Assembly (NCBI GenBank): GCA_002788755.1
Contig: PFRW01000063.1
Location: 15,173-79,172, forward strand
DNA length: 64,000 bases
Reading direction: 5' to 3'
Origin: Candidatus Peregrinibacteria bacterium CG_4_9_14_0_2_um_filter_41_14
Lineage (GTDB): Bacteria; Patescibacteriota; Gracilibacteria; UBA1369; UM-FILTER-41-14
This document shows positions 44,891-53,207 of this stretch, piece after piece; position 1 is the first letter of the stretch, and each line of letters starts with the position of its first letter. The notes beneath the pieces are model-generated. The model had not been told where the DNA came from, searched no databases, and saw only the letters and a program-made list of their open reading frames with translations. Both the position numbers and the translations under genes were made by a program.

Positions 44891-47800
44891 CCCAAGCACC
44901 CCTCAAGCGCCGCCTTTAACTCCGGCGTTAGTGCAACCCCACCTTTAAGACGCATCTTTTGTATATTGTTTTCGGCATCTTGCAACTGTAATTCCACCGG
45001 CGTTTCACCGGGGTTATCTTTTATCAGTTTTTTAAGTGAATTTAATCGGCTCGGGTCTGTTAAATGGGGAATATATAGTTGAAACAGGGGATCAGTTCCA
45101 TCCATAAGCCCTGGCGCACTATCACCAAAAACCAATATTTCATTAGGATCATACAAACCCTCATCCTCCGCACGCTGCTTTAGCTGAGCTAAGGAAACCG
45201 CTTTTGCCTCGCGCATCACTAATTGTTTTTCGCGACGTTCTTCCAACTTACCGGTAATAAACACCAACTTATCTTCCACTAATACATTAATCATTTGCGT
45301 ATAAACACGAGGAAAGGCAATAGCCTCAATTACACCGGAAGGGTCCTCAATTTTTATAATCATCATGGCATCACCACGCTTGGTAATAATTTTTTTACAT
45401 TCTGTTACTAAACCGCCCACCGTTACATCTTCGCCATTTTTCTTTGGGCCCAAATCACAAATTAAGTTTGCCTTATGCCTAAAATAAGCCCCCAAACCTT
45501 TAAGCGGATGGCTTGACACATACAAACCTAAATACTGTTTTTCCCACTTTAACAACTGAAAATCGGTCGGCTTTGTGACCTCCGGCAAATTTAAGCTGGC
45601 ACCTTTTGGCTTAGAACCATCATCATCAACCATCATTCCAAAAATATCCAACTGCCCCTCACTGGTCTGATCCTGTTCCGCTTTGGCAAAAGAGCTAATT
45701 ACTTCATACCCTTCCGCCATTTGTAAGCGATCTCCAAACTCATCCAAAGACCCGGAATAAGCTAAGGCCTCCAAAGTTTTCTTATTTAATAATTTACGTG
45801 GCACCCGCTTCGAAAAATCTTCCAAACCCTTATATGGTCCCGCCTTATCTCTAGCGGTAATAATTTCCTGCACACTTGCCTCACCAACCCCCTTTATTGC
45901 CGCTAAACCAAACCGAATCACACCATCCTCTACAACCGTAAAATTAACATTAGACTCATTAACATTAGGCGGCAAAACTTTTACTCCCATCACATCACAC
46001 TCCATTAAATCAATCACTACTCGGTCAGTATTACCTTGATCGGAAGTTAACAAAGCCGCCATAAATTCTGTAGGATAATGCGCTTTTAAGTATGCTGTCT
46101 GATACGAAATCATCGCATAACAAGCCGCATGCGATTTATTAAAACCATAACCGGCAAAAGGCTCAATCACATCGATAAAGATTTGTTTTGCAAAAGCTTC
46201 CTCTTGCCCTTGCTTCATAGCACTATCTACAAATTTTTGTCTTTGTTCCGCTAATAATTGTGGATCTTTTTTACCAACCGCTTTACGCAAAATATCTGCT
46301 TCGCCCAAGCTAAACCCGGCAAATACTTTGGCAATCTCTAACAACTGCTCCTGATACACACAAACTCCATAAGTCTCCTTTAAAATCCCTTCAAAAGAAG
46401 GATGCATATACTTAACAGTCTCCGACTTATGCTTACCCCGAATATAATCCGGAATGTAATCCATTGGACCAGGCCTATACAATGCGTTCATGGCAATAAT
46501 ATCCTCTAACTGTGTAGGCTTAAGTTCTTTTAAATAACGCTTCATCCCTCCAGATTCCAGCTGAAACACTCCAGTTGTCTTCCCCTCTGACAAAAGCGTA
46601 AATGCTTTTTCGTCATCCATTGGGATCTTTGTTAAATCGATATCAACATCATGACGTTCTTTAATAATAACTAACGCATTTTCCAAAATCGTTAAATTAC
46701 GCAATCCCAAAAAGTCCATTTTAAGCAAACCAATTTCTTCTAGCGGCTTCATCGAATACTGCGTCACCATTGTACCATCCTTACCCGACGCAAACTGCAG
46801 CGGCGTATAAGTAGTTAACTCCTTTTCTGCAATAATTACAGCACACGCATGGGTACCCGCATGCCGAATTGTCCCTTCTAATTTCATTGCATTATCCAAC
46901 AAAGCTTTGGCTCGTTTATTTGTTTCATATTCCAACTTTAACTCGGGGAAATTAACCACAGACTCCTGCAACGGCGCATGTTTTCCTAATACCGGCTGCG
47001 GCATCTTCTTCGCAATTAAATCAACTTCACTATACGGATAGCCCATTGCACGGCCAACATCTCTAACCGCTGACTTTGCGGCCATTGTTCCAAATGTAAC
47101 CACCTGCGCTACATTTAATTCACCATATTTTTGTTTTACATACTGAATAATCTCATCCCGTCGATGATCAGCAAAATCAATATCGATATCGGGCATAGAG
47201 ATGCGCTCGGGGTTTAAGAAACGCTCAAACAGCAAACCATATTGCAAGGGGTCAAGCGCTGTAATACCCAATGTATAAGCAATAATTGAACCAGCGGCTG
47301 AACCACGTCCAGGTCCAACAACAATACCATTTTGACGTGCATAATTAATAAAATCCCAAACAATCAAAAAGTAATCATCAAAACCCATTTGTGAAATAAT
47401 TTTCAACTCATATTCCAAACGCTCATAGGCACCTTTTTTTTGCTTTTCTGTATAACGTTGCTCTAAACCCTTTATACACAACTCGCGCAAATATTCCGCA
47501 GCCGGCATTTTATTGGGAGTAGGGAAGTGAGGTAACAAATTTAATCCTAAAGGAATTTCCAAATTACATTTTTCGGCAATTGCCAATGTATTTTTTATAG
47601 CATCCGGACGGTCCGCAAAAGCTCTCAACATATCATCCGGTGTGCGGATTGCATGATTCGACGTATATATCATGCGATCATCATCATAAATTGTTTTACC
47701 GGTTTGAATCGATACTAAAATGTCATGAGCATCGCGATCTTCAGGCTTTGTATAATGACAATCGTTTGTAGCAACAACATTAAGGCCGGCATTTGCTGCC

Positions 47801-48372
47801 AAATCAAAAATATTCCGGTTTAAAATACCTTGATCAGTAATTTTAGGATGATCCTGAACCTCTAAATAAAAATCTTCTCGACCAAAAATATCCAAATAAA
47901 TACCAAGCTTTTTTTGGGCCAATTCCAAATCATTATTTAACAACGCTCGTGGAATTTCTCCTATCAAACAACCGCTTGTGGCAATCAAACCTTCACTATA
48001 TTTGGCCAGTAATGCATGATCAATACGAGGCTTATAATAAAATCCATCTAAATGTGCTTGCGTTACCAACTGCATTAAATTTTGATAACCAATCTGATTT
48101 TTAGCTAACAATAACAAATGATTCGACTTCTTTTGCGTAGCATCTTTTTTAAATCGATCTTCACAAATATACATTTCGCACCCAATAATTGGCTTAACAC
48201 CATGTTTTTTACCAGCCTTATAAAATTCGACCGAACCATACATTACCCCATGGTCTGTTAATGCAATAGCGGGCGACCCTTGCTCCTTAGCACTCAAGAT
48301 CATCTCCTCCGGACGCGATAATCCGTCCAACAAACTATAATGACTATGATTATGAAGATGAACAAAACTCAT
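44887..48372 (-). CDS. dnaE: DNA polymerase III alpha subunit
   Basis: Replicative polymerase, DnaE type. The 1161 residues start with the PHP domain (FVHLHNHSHYSLLDGLSRPE), then the C-family palm with PDIDIDFADHRRDE near residue 390, fingers, helix-hairpin-helix and a C-terminal OB domain (VTVGGLVTECKKIITKRGD). The frame extends upstream to 48456, but the promoter at 48402-48430 lies within that stretch and the family start is MSFVHLHNH at 48372. Its stop overlaps the facing hypothetical gene by four bases. Confidence 0.97.
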   Translation of the reverse strand: MSFVHLHNHSHYSLLDGLSRPEEMILSAKEQGSPAIALTDHGVMYGSVEFYKAGKKHGVKPIIGCEMYICEDRFKKDATQKKSNHLLLLAKNQIGYQNLMQLVTQAHLDGFYYKPRIDHALLAKYSEGLIATSGCLIGEIPRALLNNDLELAQKKLGIYLDIFGREDFYLEVQDHPKITDQGILNRNIFDLAANAGLNVVATNDCHYTKPEDRDAHDILVSIQTGKTIYDDDRMIYTSNHAIRTPDDMLRAFADRPDAIKNTLAIAEKCNLEIPLGLNLLPHFPTPNKMPAAEYLRELCIKGLEQRYTEKQKKGAYERLEYELKIISQMGFDDYFLIVWDFINYARQNGIVVGPGRGSAAGSIIAYTLGITALDPLQYGLLFERFLNPERISMPDIDIDFADHRRDEIIQYVKQKYGELNVAQVVTFGTMAAKSAVRDVGRAMGYPYSEVDLIAKKMPQPVLGKHAPLQESVVNFPELKLEYETNKRAKALLDNAMKLEGTIRHAGTHACAVIIAEKELTTYTPLQFASGKDGTMVTQYSMKPLEEIGLLKMDFLGLRNLTILENALVIIKERHDVDIDLTKIPMDDEKAFTLLSEGKTTGVFQLESGGMKRYLKELKPTQLEDIIAMNALYRPGPMDYIPDYIRGKHKSETVKYMHPSFEGILKETYGVCVYQEQLLEIAKVFAGFSLGEADILRKAVGKKDPQLLAEQRQKFVDSAMKQGQEEAFAKQIFIDVIEPFAGYGFNKSHAACYAMISYQTAYLKAHYPTEFMAALLTSDQGNTDRVVIDLMECDVMGVKVLPPNVNESNVNFTVVEDGVIRFGLAAIKGVGEASVQEIITARDKAGPYKGLEDFSKRVPRKLLNKKTLEALAYSGSLDEFGDRLQMAEGYEVISSFAKAEQDQTSEGQLDIFGMMVDDDGSKPKGASLNLPEVTKPTDFQLLKWEKQYLGLYVSSHPLKGLGAYFRHKANLICDLGPKKNGEDVTVGGLVTECKKIITKRGDAMMIIKIEDPSGVIEAIAFPRVYTQMINVLVEDKLVFITGKLEERREKQLVMREAKAVSLAQLKQRAEDEGLYDPNEILVFGDSAPGLMDGTDPLFQLYIPHLTDPSRLNSLKKLIKDNPGETPVELQLQDAENNIQKMRLKGGVALTPELKAALEGCLG

Positions 48373-48401
48373 ATAAATATTCAAAATTAATTTCAAACCG
48401 G

Positions 48402-48430
48402 ATTTTATCATACATAAAAGAATGTAGCAA
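48402..48430 (-). promoter_or_regulatory. Promoter of dnaE
   Basis: Minus-strand -35 TTGCTA (48425-48430), 17 bp spacer, extended -10 TGATAAAAT (hexamer TAAAAT 48402-48407). Start near 48395, so the dnaE ATG is the one at 48372. Confidence 0.6.
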
Positions 48431-48445
48431 AATAGCAAAATCCTC

Positions 48446-48474
48446 TTGAATGCCAAAGCTTATCCTGCTATAAA
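48446..48474 (+). promoter_or_regulatory. Promoter of tRNA-Leu
   Basis: -35 TTGAAT (48446-48451), 17 bp spacer, -10 TATAAA (48469-48474). Start predicted near 48481, 8 bases before the tRNA. Confidence 0.65.
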
Positions 48475-48488
48475 CTGAAATACAAAAT

Positions 48489-48573
48489 GCCGAGGTGGCG
48501 AAATTGGTAGACGCGCTGGTCTTAGGAACCAGTGGGGCAACCCTTGAGAGTTCGAGTCTCTCCCCCGGCACCA
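48489..48573 (+). tRNA. tRNA-Leu (anticodon TAG)
   Basis: An 85-nt class II tRNA: anticodon stem CTGGT/ACCAG with loop CTTAGGA, long variable arm with GGG-GCAA-CCC, T-stem GAGAG/CTCTC with loop TTCGAGT, and encoded CCA. The acceptor GCCGAGG against CCCCGGC contains one A5-C68 mismatch, where CCTCGGC would pair fully. Confidence 0.96.
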
Positions 48574-48620
48574 TATTTATAATGCTTAAAAAGTATAAGT
48601 TTTTTAACAAACAATAGTAT

Positions 48621-48650
48621 TGACAGAACGTCAACTATGGCGGTATCATC
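48621..48650 (+). promoter_or_regulatory. Promoter of the second sigma4/HARE-HTH gene, with overlapping dyad
   Basis: Perfect -35 TTGACA (48621-48626), 18 bp spacer, -10 TATCAT (48645-48650). The -35 is the left half of a dyad TTGAC-AGAAC-GTCAA (48621-48635), a possible operator site. Start near 48657, 27 bases before the ATG. Confidence 0.65.
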
Positions 48651-48683
48651 ACAAACCTCAATTAATTTGCTAAGAACCAAAAT

Positions 48684-49775
48684 ATGCAATTCGCAGGAAA
48701 CAACACCTCAAACATTAGAACATTAAATCTTCCAGAGATCCTACGGGATCTTTTTATTGTCCTAAATGACAGAGAAAAAAATGTACTTGTACGTCGTTTT
48801 GCACTAGGAAACACACCAAAAGAAACATTAGAATCAATTGGAAAAGACCTGACAGTAACACGTGAAAGAGTTAGACAAATCGAAAACCTAGCCCTTAAAA
48901 AATTACGACGCACCTGTCCTACTACTGCTTTTCATCTAGTTAATCAATTAAGCAACCAACTTCTCCAAAATTCCGGCGGCATACTTTCCGAAAAAGGTAT
49001 CATCAACAAGCTACTACAAGAACTCACACATACAACCGAAGCCGAAAAACCAATCATTCAATTAAGTTTAGAAATCAATCCTGAAATCACCAAAATCAAG
49101 AAAAGCAAAAACTTAAAAACAAGCTGGCATCTTAAATCACTTAAGATTAAAGACATCAAAACAATCATCAATTCAGCTGTCAAAACCTTAAAAACAACAA
49201 TCGACAACATCGTAGTCGAAGAATCGGATTTTATTAAGCAAGTACAACAAGATCTAGCAACACAAAAACTTAGCGTTAACCCTAAAACAATCCAGTCAAC
49301 AATATCAATCGACAAAAGAATTAAACTAATTACTGAAGGATACGGACTAACTAAGTGGCGCCACGTTCAACCAAAAAGTATTCGTGACAAAGCTTTGATC
49401 ATTTTAAGACGTCAAAACAAACCATTACATTTTATTGAAATTGCCAACAAAATTGGTGACGCGCATTTTTCCAAAAAACAAGTTACAACTCAAGCTGTTC
49501 ACAACGAGCTTATTCGCTATGATGACTTTATCTTAGTTGGTAGGGGACTTTACGCTTTAAGAGAATGGGGATATATTAAAGGTACTGTTAAAGAAGTTCT
49601 TACAAATATCTTAGCTGAAGCACCTAAGCCAATGAAAAAACAAGATATTATTGCTGCGGTTTTAGAACGTCGTCATGTTAAAATCGGCACTATCTCCCTA
49701 AATCTACAAAAATACCCTCAATTCGAAAGAATCGATCGCGCTTTGTATCGTTATAATGAAGCTCTAGAAAAATAA
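48684..49775 (+). CDS. Sigma-70 region 4 / HARE-HTH fusion regulator (copy 2)
   Basis: A 363-residue paralogue of the protein at 27460-28530. Residues about 20-75 are a sigma-70 region 4 HTH (VRRFALGNTPKETLESIGKD, then LTVTRERVRQIENLALKKLR). The C-terminal HARE-HTH (about 235-315) has KPLHFIEIANKIGDAHFSKK and FILVGRGLYALREWGYIKGT. No region 2 or 3. The C-terminal 50 residues add another short helical module shared with copy 1 (ILAEAPKPMKKQDIIAAVLE). It precedes the HIT gene by 2 bases. Inferred RNA polymerase-associated regulator. Confidence 0.85.
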   Translation: MQFAGNNTSNIRTLNLPEILRDLFIVLNDREKNVLVRRFALGNTPKETLESIGKDLTVTRERVRQIENLALKKLRRTCPTTAFHLVNQLSNQLLQNSGGILSEKGIINKLLQELTHTTEAEKPIIQLSLEINPEITKIKKSKNLKTSWHLKSLKIKDIKTIINSAVKTLKTTIDNIVVEESDFIKQVQQDLATQKLSVNPKTIQSTISIDKRIKLITEGYGLTKWRHVQPKSIRDKALIILRRQNKPLHFIEIANKIGDAHFSKKQVTTQAVHNELIRYDDFILVGRGLYALREWGYIKGTVKEVLTNILAEAPKPMKKQDIIAAVLERRHVKIGTISLNLQKYPQFERIDRALYRYNEALEK

Positions 49776-49777
49776 AT

Positions 49778-50104
49778 ATGAATGACTGCATTTTCTGCAA
49801 ACTCGCTAATACACCGAACGCAATTATTGCTGAGAACCAGCATGCCTTCGCAATTAGAGACATTAACCCCAGTGCACCAATTCATTTACTTGTTATTCCC
49901 AAAGAACACATTCGTTCACTAAACCAAATCGACGCAAAATCTGAAACAATGAATGCAATTATTAAACTAGCACAAGACCTTAGCAACGATTACCAAATTG
50001 CCGGTTACAAACTAAATTGCAACGTTGAAAGTGCCGGCGGACAAGAGGTTATGCATTTACATTTTCACTTTTTAGCTAAATCAAGCGATAAATCAATTGC
50101 ATAG
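49778..50104 (+). CDS. HIT-family nucleotide hydrolase
   Basis: A 108-residue histidine-triad protein of the Hint/HinT type: CIFCKLANT at the start (both zinc-type Cys kept), AIRDINPSAPIHLLVIPKEHI, and the catalytic HLHFHFL near residue 93. Likely hydrolyses adenosine phosphoramidates or related nucleotides. Co-directional with the sigma4/HARE gene and overlapping the 3' end of the facing nadC by 40 bases. Confidence 0.92.
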   Translation: MNDCIFCKLANTPNAIIAENQHAFAIRDINPSAPIHLLVIPKEHIRSLNQIDAKSETMNAIIKLAQDLSNDYQIAGYKLNCNVESAGGQEVMHLHFHFLAKSSDKSIA

Positions 50105-50961
50105 CTATTCTTTGTAAGCGCTCCCAAAGAAATATAATCCAAACCTTGGACATCATAATCCAAGTAATTTTCGGCGTTTATCGAACCAGATGCCTCTCTA
50201 AAAACCTGTACCGATAATTCCGGCAACCAATCTTTAAACTGATCAACTTTTAAATTATCAAACATAATGCCCAACGGTGGCATCTCCATACCAAACGCAA
50301 AATACTGACTAGCAAACTTTTGAAACAATAAAAACTGGTCACGATTTTCCACTTCCACTTCTACAAACGCTAAATTGGCAATTTTTTCAAAAAATGTTTT
50401 TAGTTCACCTTTATCCACTAAGTCGGACATCCAAGCAAAATCATTATCTTTCACAATCATCGCCTGACCATAACTTAAACGATGTGTTAAACCACCACCT
50501 ACCAATACCGCCTTTTTATCCAATAACGACCACAAAGTTTTACGAGTCGAAGCAATTTTAATATATATCAATTTGGCCGTAAGCCGATGAGTATTTGTGG
50601 CAATGCCAGACATACGCCCAATAAAATTAACAATCGTGCGCTCAATCAATAGTAGTTCATCCAAATTCCCCGTTAATTCCAAAAGCATATCACCGGCCAT
50701 AAACGCATCACCATCTGCCACTTTTAAAACCACCTTGCTTCCCAATAACGCCAACAGTTCCTCACCACCGGCAAATACACCCGCCTCGCGAGCAATTAAC
50801 ACCATCTTTGTCAAAACATTGGGCTTAACATTAAAACCGGTCCGTTCATTAAAACGATCAGACTCCAGCCACCATGCCCAAATTTGTTGGACAAACCGCA
50901 AATAATCAAGATTTGTCACCTTGAGCAATTCACTGAAATTTGGCAAAAAACGATTATGCAT
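50065..50961 (-). CDS. nadC: Nicotinate-nucleotide pyrophosphorylase (quinolinate phosphoribosyltransferase)-like
   Basis: A 298-residue protein with the NadC layout: N-terminal alpha/beta part, then ERTIVNFIGRMSGIATNTH, IASTRKTLWSLLDKKAVLVG and GGLTHRLSYGQAMIVKDND, then an incomplete barrel. The usual DTRKT is STRKT here, and later active-site blocks are divergent, so a changed substrate cannot be excluded. nadA and nadB are absent from the window; the enzyme may use imported or salvaged quinolinate. Overlaps the HIT gene tail-to-tail. Confidence 0.82.
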   Translation of the reverse strand: MHNRFLPNFSELLKVTNLDYLRFVQQIWAWWLESDRFNERTGFNVKPNVLTKMVLIAREAGVFAGGEELLALLGSKVVLKVADGDAFMAGDMLLELTGNLDELLLIERTIVNFIGRMSGIATNTHRLTAKLIYIKIASTRKTLWSLLDKKAVLVGGGLTHRLSYGQAMIVKDNDFAWMSDLVDKGELKTFFEKIANLAFVEVEVENRDQFLLFQKFASQYFAFGMEMPPLGIMFDNLKVDQFKDWLPELSVQVFREASGSINAENYLDYDVQGLDYISLGALTKNSYAIDLSLDLAKK

Positions 50962-50986
50962 TCATAAACGCTAAAGAGTAAACCAA

Positions 50987-51469
50987 CTATACTATGCCAT
51001 GCACAATTCGCAACCACAAAGCCTTTAACGCTTTATAACTAGCCTCAGCCACATCTGCCAACAAACGATTAATATTACGCATTTTTGCAATCACATCGTT
51101 ATACTGCATAATGGTTTTTAACCCCTCCTTTCTTAATTTTGTCTCTTCTTTACCCAGCCCCACCAACTGCTGATGTAACGCATTGCGAATATCACGGACC
51201 ATATCTTGCTTTGGTGGCTGCGATGCAATTAATTGCGCCTTATGAGCAGCAATTTGCTTAGCTGTTTTACCAGCTGTAGCACCTGTTGTAGCCGCTTTGC
51301 CGGCACCTTGATTTTCACCTACGTCTTGAGCTGTTTCGGCAATATCACCCAAACCAACCGCCTCTATCTCACCAGAAATATCCACACCCAAAGAAGACTC
51401 AACAGCCGGAGCCGATTCAGGTGTTTTTGGCGCGTGCCCAACTTTATTTTCAATGTCCATTGGTGTCAT
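50987..51469 (-). CDS. Hypothetical helical protein
   Basis: A 160-residue soluble protein. The first half is low-complexity, rich in Gly, Ala, Glu and Thr (AGKAATTGATAGKTAKQIAA) and probably disordered. The second half (about 95-160) looks alpha-helical, with ALHQQLVGLGKEETKLRKEG and an aromatic C-terminal helix. No signal or known domain. It has a strong promoter of its own. I cannot name a family. Confidence 0.6.
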   Translation of the reverse strand: MTPMDIENKVGHAPKTPESAPAVESSLGVDISGEIEAVGLGDIAETAQDVGENQGAGKAATTGATAGKTAKQIAAHKAQLIASQPPKQDMVRDIRNALHQQLVGLGKEETKLRKEGLKTIMQYNDVIAKMRNINRLLADVAEASYKALKALWLRIVHGIV

Positions 51470-51497
51470 CTTTTGTTTTTATATAAACCTTTTGTCA

Positions 51498-51527
51498 ATT
51501 ATAGCAAGAAACTACTACCTTTAGCAA
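51498..51527 (-). promoter_or_regulatory. Promoter of the hypothetical gene at 50987-51469
   Basis: Minus-strand -35 TTGCTA (51522-51527), 18 bp spacer, perfect -10 TATAAT (51498-51503). Start near 51491, 22 bases before the ATG. Confidence 0.6.
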
Positions 51528-51559
51528 GTATCCAAACATTATCCATCATAAATTTCCGC

Positions 51560-51588
51560 TTCAAAAAAAATTAAAAAGCGGTTAGAAT
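51560..51588 (+). promoter_or_regulatory. Promoter of the PKD-7TM / ligase-peptidase operon
   Basis: -35 TTCAAA (51560-51565), 17 bp spacer, -10 TAGAAT (51583-51588). Start predicted near 51595, 28 bases before the ATG. A dyad CCGCTT (51556-51561) / AAGCGG (51576-51581) brackets the spacer and overlaps both elements, a possible operator. Confidence 0.5.
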
Positions 51589-51622
51589 TACGGAAATCAA
51601 CATCTTTTCATTAGCCCAAAAT

Positions 51623-53206
51623 ATGTTAAAACGACTATTTACTACCTTGTTTACAGCCTCCATCGCCTTTACCTTTATTTTTCCAGGTCTTGTTGCTATG
51701 GCCCAAACCATCGACCAACCCCCAACCGCCGAAAAAGAACTCGCAGACGAAATTTACTTTGTAAAAGCAAATATTCCGGTTCCGGTAATCACCAATCGGC
51801 CATCTGTGTTTTCTGCAAGCCCTCAATTTGACATTACTAAAGTCCAATCAATTGAATATATTTGGAATTTTGGCGACGGCAACCGTGACAAAGGCAAAGA
51901 AGTCGTTCACACCTACAACGAACCGGGCAACTACACCCTCGGTCTCGAAACTCAAATTACCGAAAATAACAAAAACAAAGTAATAGTAAGCGAAAGTGAA
52001 CAAATCTTTGTCGCTCAAAAATTTGCCTTACTAATTTCCGATCGTGTTGACCTTCAAGAAAAAATTGGTAGCTTCGTCAAATTAGCCCGCGAAGAAAATA
52101 TCGCCCTACAATTAGTAGAAAGTTACAACAGCCAATCCACCTTCTTATCTGAAGAAGTTTTGGCCAAAAAATTAAACGAACTCAACAACCTCATTCAAAA
52201 AACAGACACAATCTTAGTATGGACCCAAACCGGTACCGGCCTTAACGCCTTAACTCGCTACCTCCAAACCAAACCGGAAGCCAGCCTTCAAAACACAACA
52301 ATTATCCTCCTAACGGATGAACTAACTAATTTACAAAGCGCCAAACGCCAATACCAACAAATTCGCCCGCGCGAAATCATCGTTGTCCGAGAATCAGGCA
52401 TCAGCCTACCATTTTTAGAAAGTCAAAATATTGAAGAGTACAAACAAAAACTAACCAAAGGCGGCTACGATTTTGAAATTATCAATGAACGTAGCAACGA
52501 AATTAAACCATGGCGCATATTAAGCTACACACTTAATTTCCTCACCGAAAAAGGCATTCCCGACAACACCCTAATCCTAATTTTACTATTACCGGTTATC
52601 GCTACCGTTATTGCGTTTTTAAAACAAGTTGTGGGGCTTTCAACCTTAGGCTTATACACACCAACAATTATCACCCTCACATTCCTAATTTTAGGTATTA
52701 AATTTGGCGTCGTCATTTTGTTCTTTATTACCATTGTTAGCTTAGTTAGCCATAAAATCCTCAAAAAATTCCGGCTCTTATACGTGCCCAAAATGGCGAT
52801 TGTAATCACAATTGTATCACTTACAATTTTCATTCTCTTTTCATTAGCCGTTCTTTGGAACATTTTAGATGCTGAATTTATTTCTTTTGCCATCTTCCCA
52901 ACTGTTGTTATGGGAACTTTAGTCGAAAAAGTTGTCACTGCCAACTCTACCAAAAGCTTTGGTAAATCTTTACTAACAATTCTTGGCGTCTTAGTTGTGA
53001 GTGGTATTGCTTACATCATTGTGGGCGGTCCAATCGATTTCCTCTTCATTAACTTCCGTTTCGATTTTATTAGAAACTTTATTGCCAACTATCCCGAAGC
53101 AATCATTTTATTTGTAATTATTAATACGCTACTAGGACGATGGACCGGTCTCCGTTTAACAGAAGTCATCCATTTTCAAGAAATAATGTATAACACCGAA
53201 GAATAG
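51623..53206 (+). CDS. PKD-domain protein fused to a 7-helix membrane domain (7TM_transglut type)
   Basis: A 527-residue membrane protein. A signal peptide ending near VAMAQT is followed by a PKD domain at about 45-135 (IEYIWNFGDGNRDKG, HTYNEPGNYTLGLE). An alpha/beta extracytoplasmic region of about 165 residues begins KFALLISDRVDLQEKIGSF. Seven membrane helices (about 315-520) end in LLGRWTGLRLTEVIHFQEIM. The C-terminal helix set and the GLRLTE closing motif match the family normally fused to an inactive transglutaminase and found beside RimK-like ligases; here the transglutaminase is replaced. It ends one base before the ligase gene, so the two should act together. Confidence 0.8.
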   Translation: MLKRLFTTLFTASIAFTFIFPGLVAMAQTIDQPPTAEKELADEIYFVKANIPVPVITNRPSVFSASPQFDITKVQSIEYIWNFGDGNRDKGKEVVHTYNEPGNYTLGLETQITENNKNKVIVSESEQIFVAQKFALLISDRVDLQEKIGSFVKLAREENIALQLVESYNSQSTFLSEEVLAKKLNELNNLIQKTDTILVWTQTGTGLNALTRYLQTKPEASLQNTTIILLTDELTNLQSAKRQYQQIRPREIIVVRESGISLPFLESQNIEEYKQKLTKGGYDFEIINERSNEIKPWRILSYTLNFLTEKGIPDNTLILILLLPVIATVIAFLKQVVGLSTLGLYTPTIITLTFLILGIKFGVVILFFITIVSLVSHKILKKFRLLYVPKMAIVITIVSLTIFILFSLAVLWNILDAEFISFAIFPTVVMGTLVEKVVTANSTKSFGKSLLTILGVLVVSGIAYIIVGGPIDFLFINFRFDFIRNFIANYPEAIILFVIINTLLGRWTGLRLTEVIHFQEIMYNTEE

Positions 53207-53207
53207 T

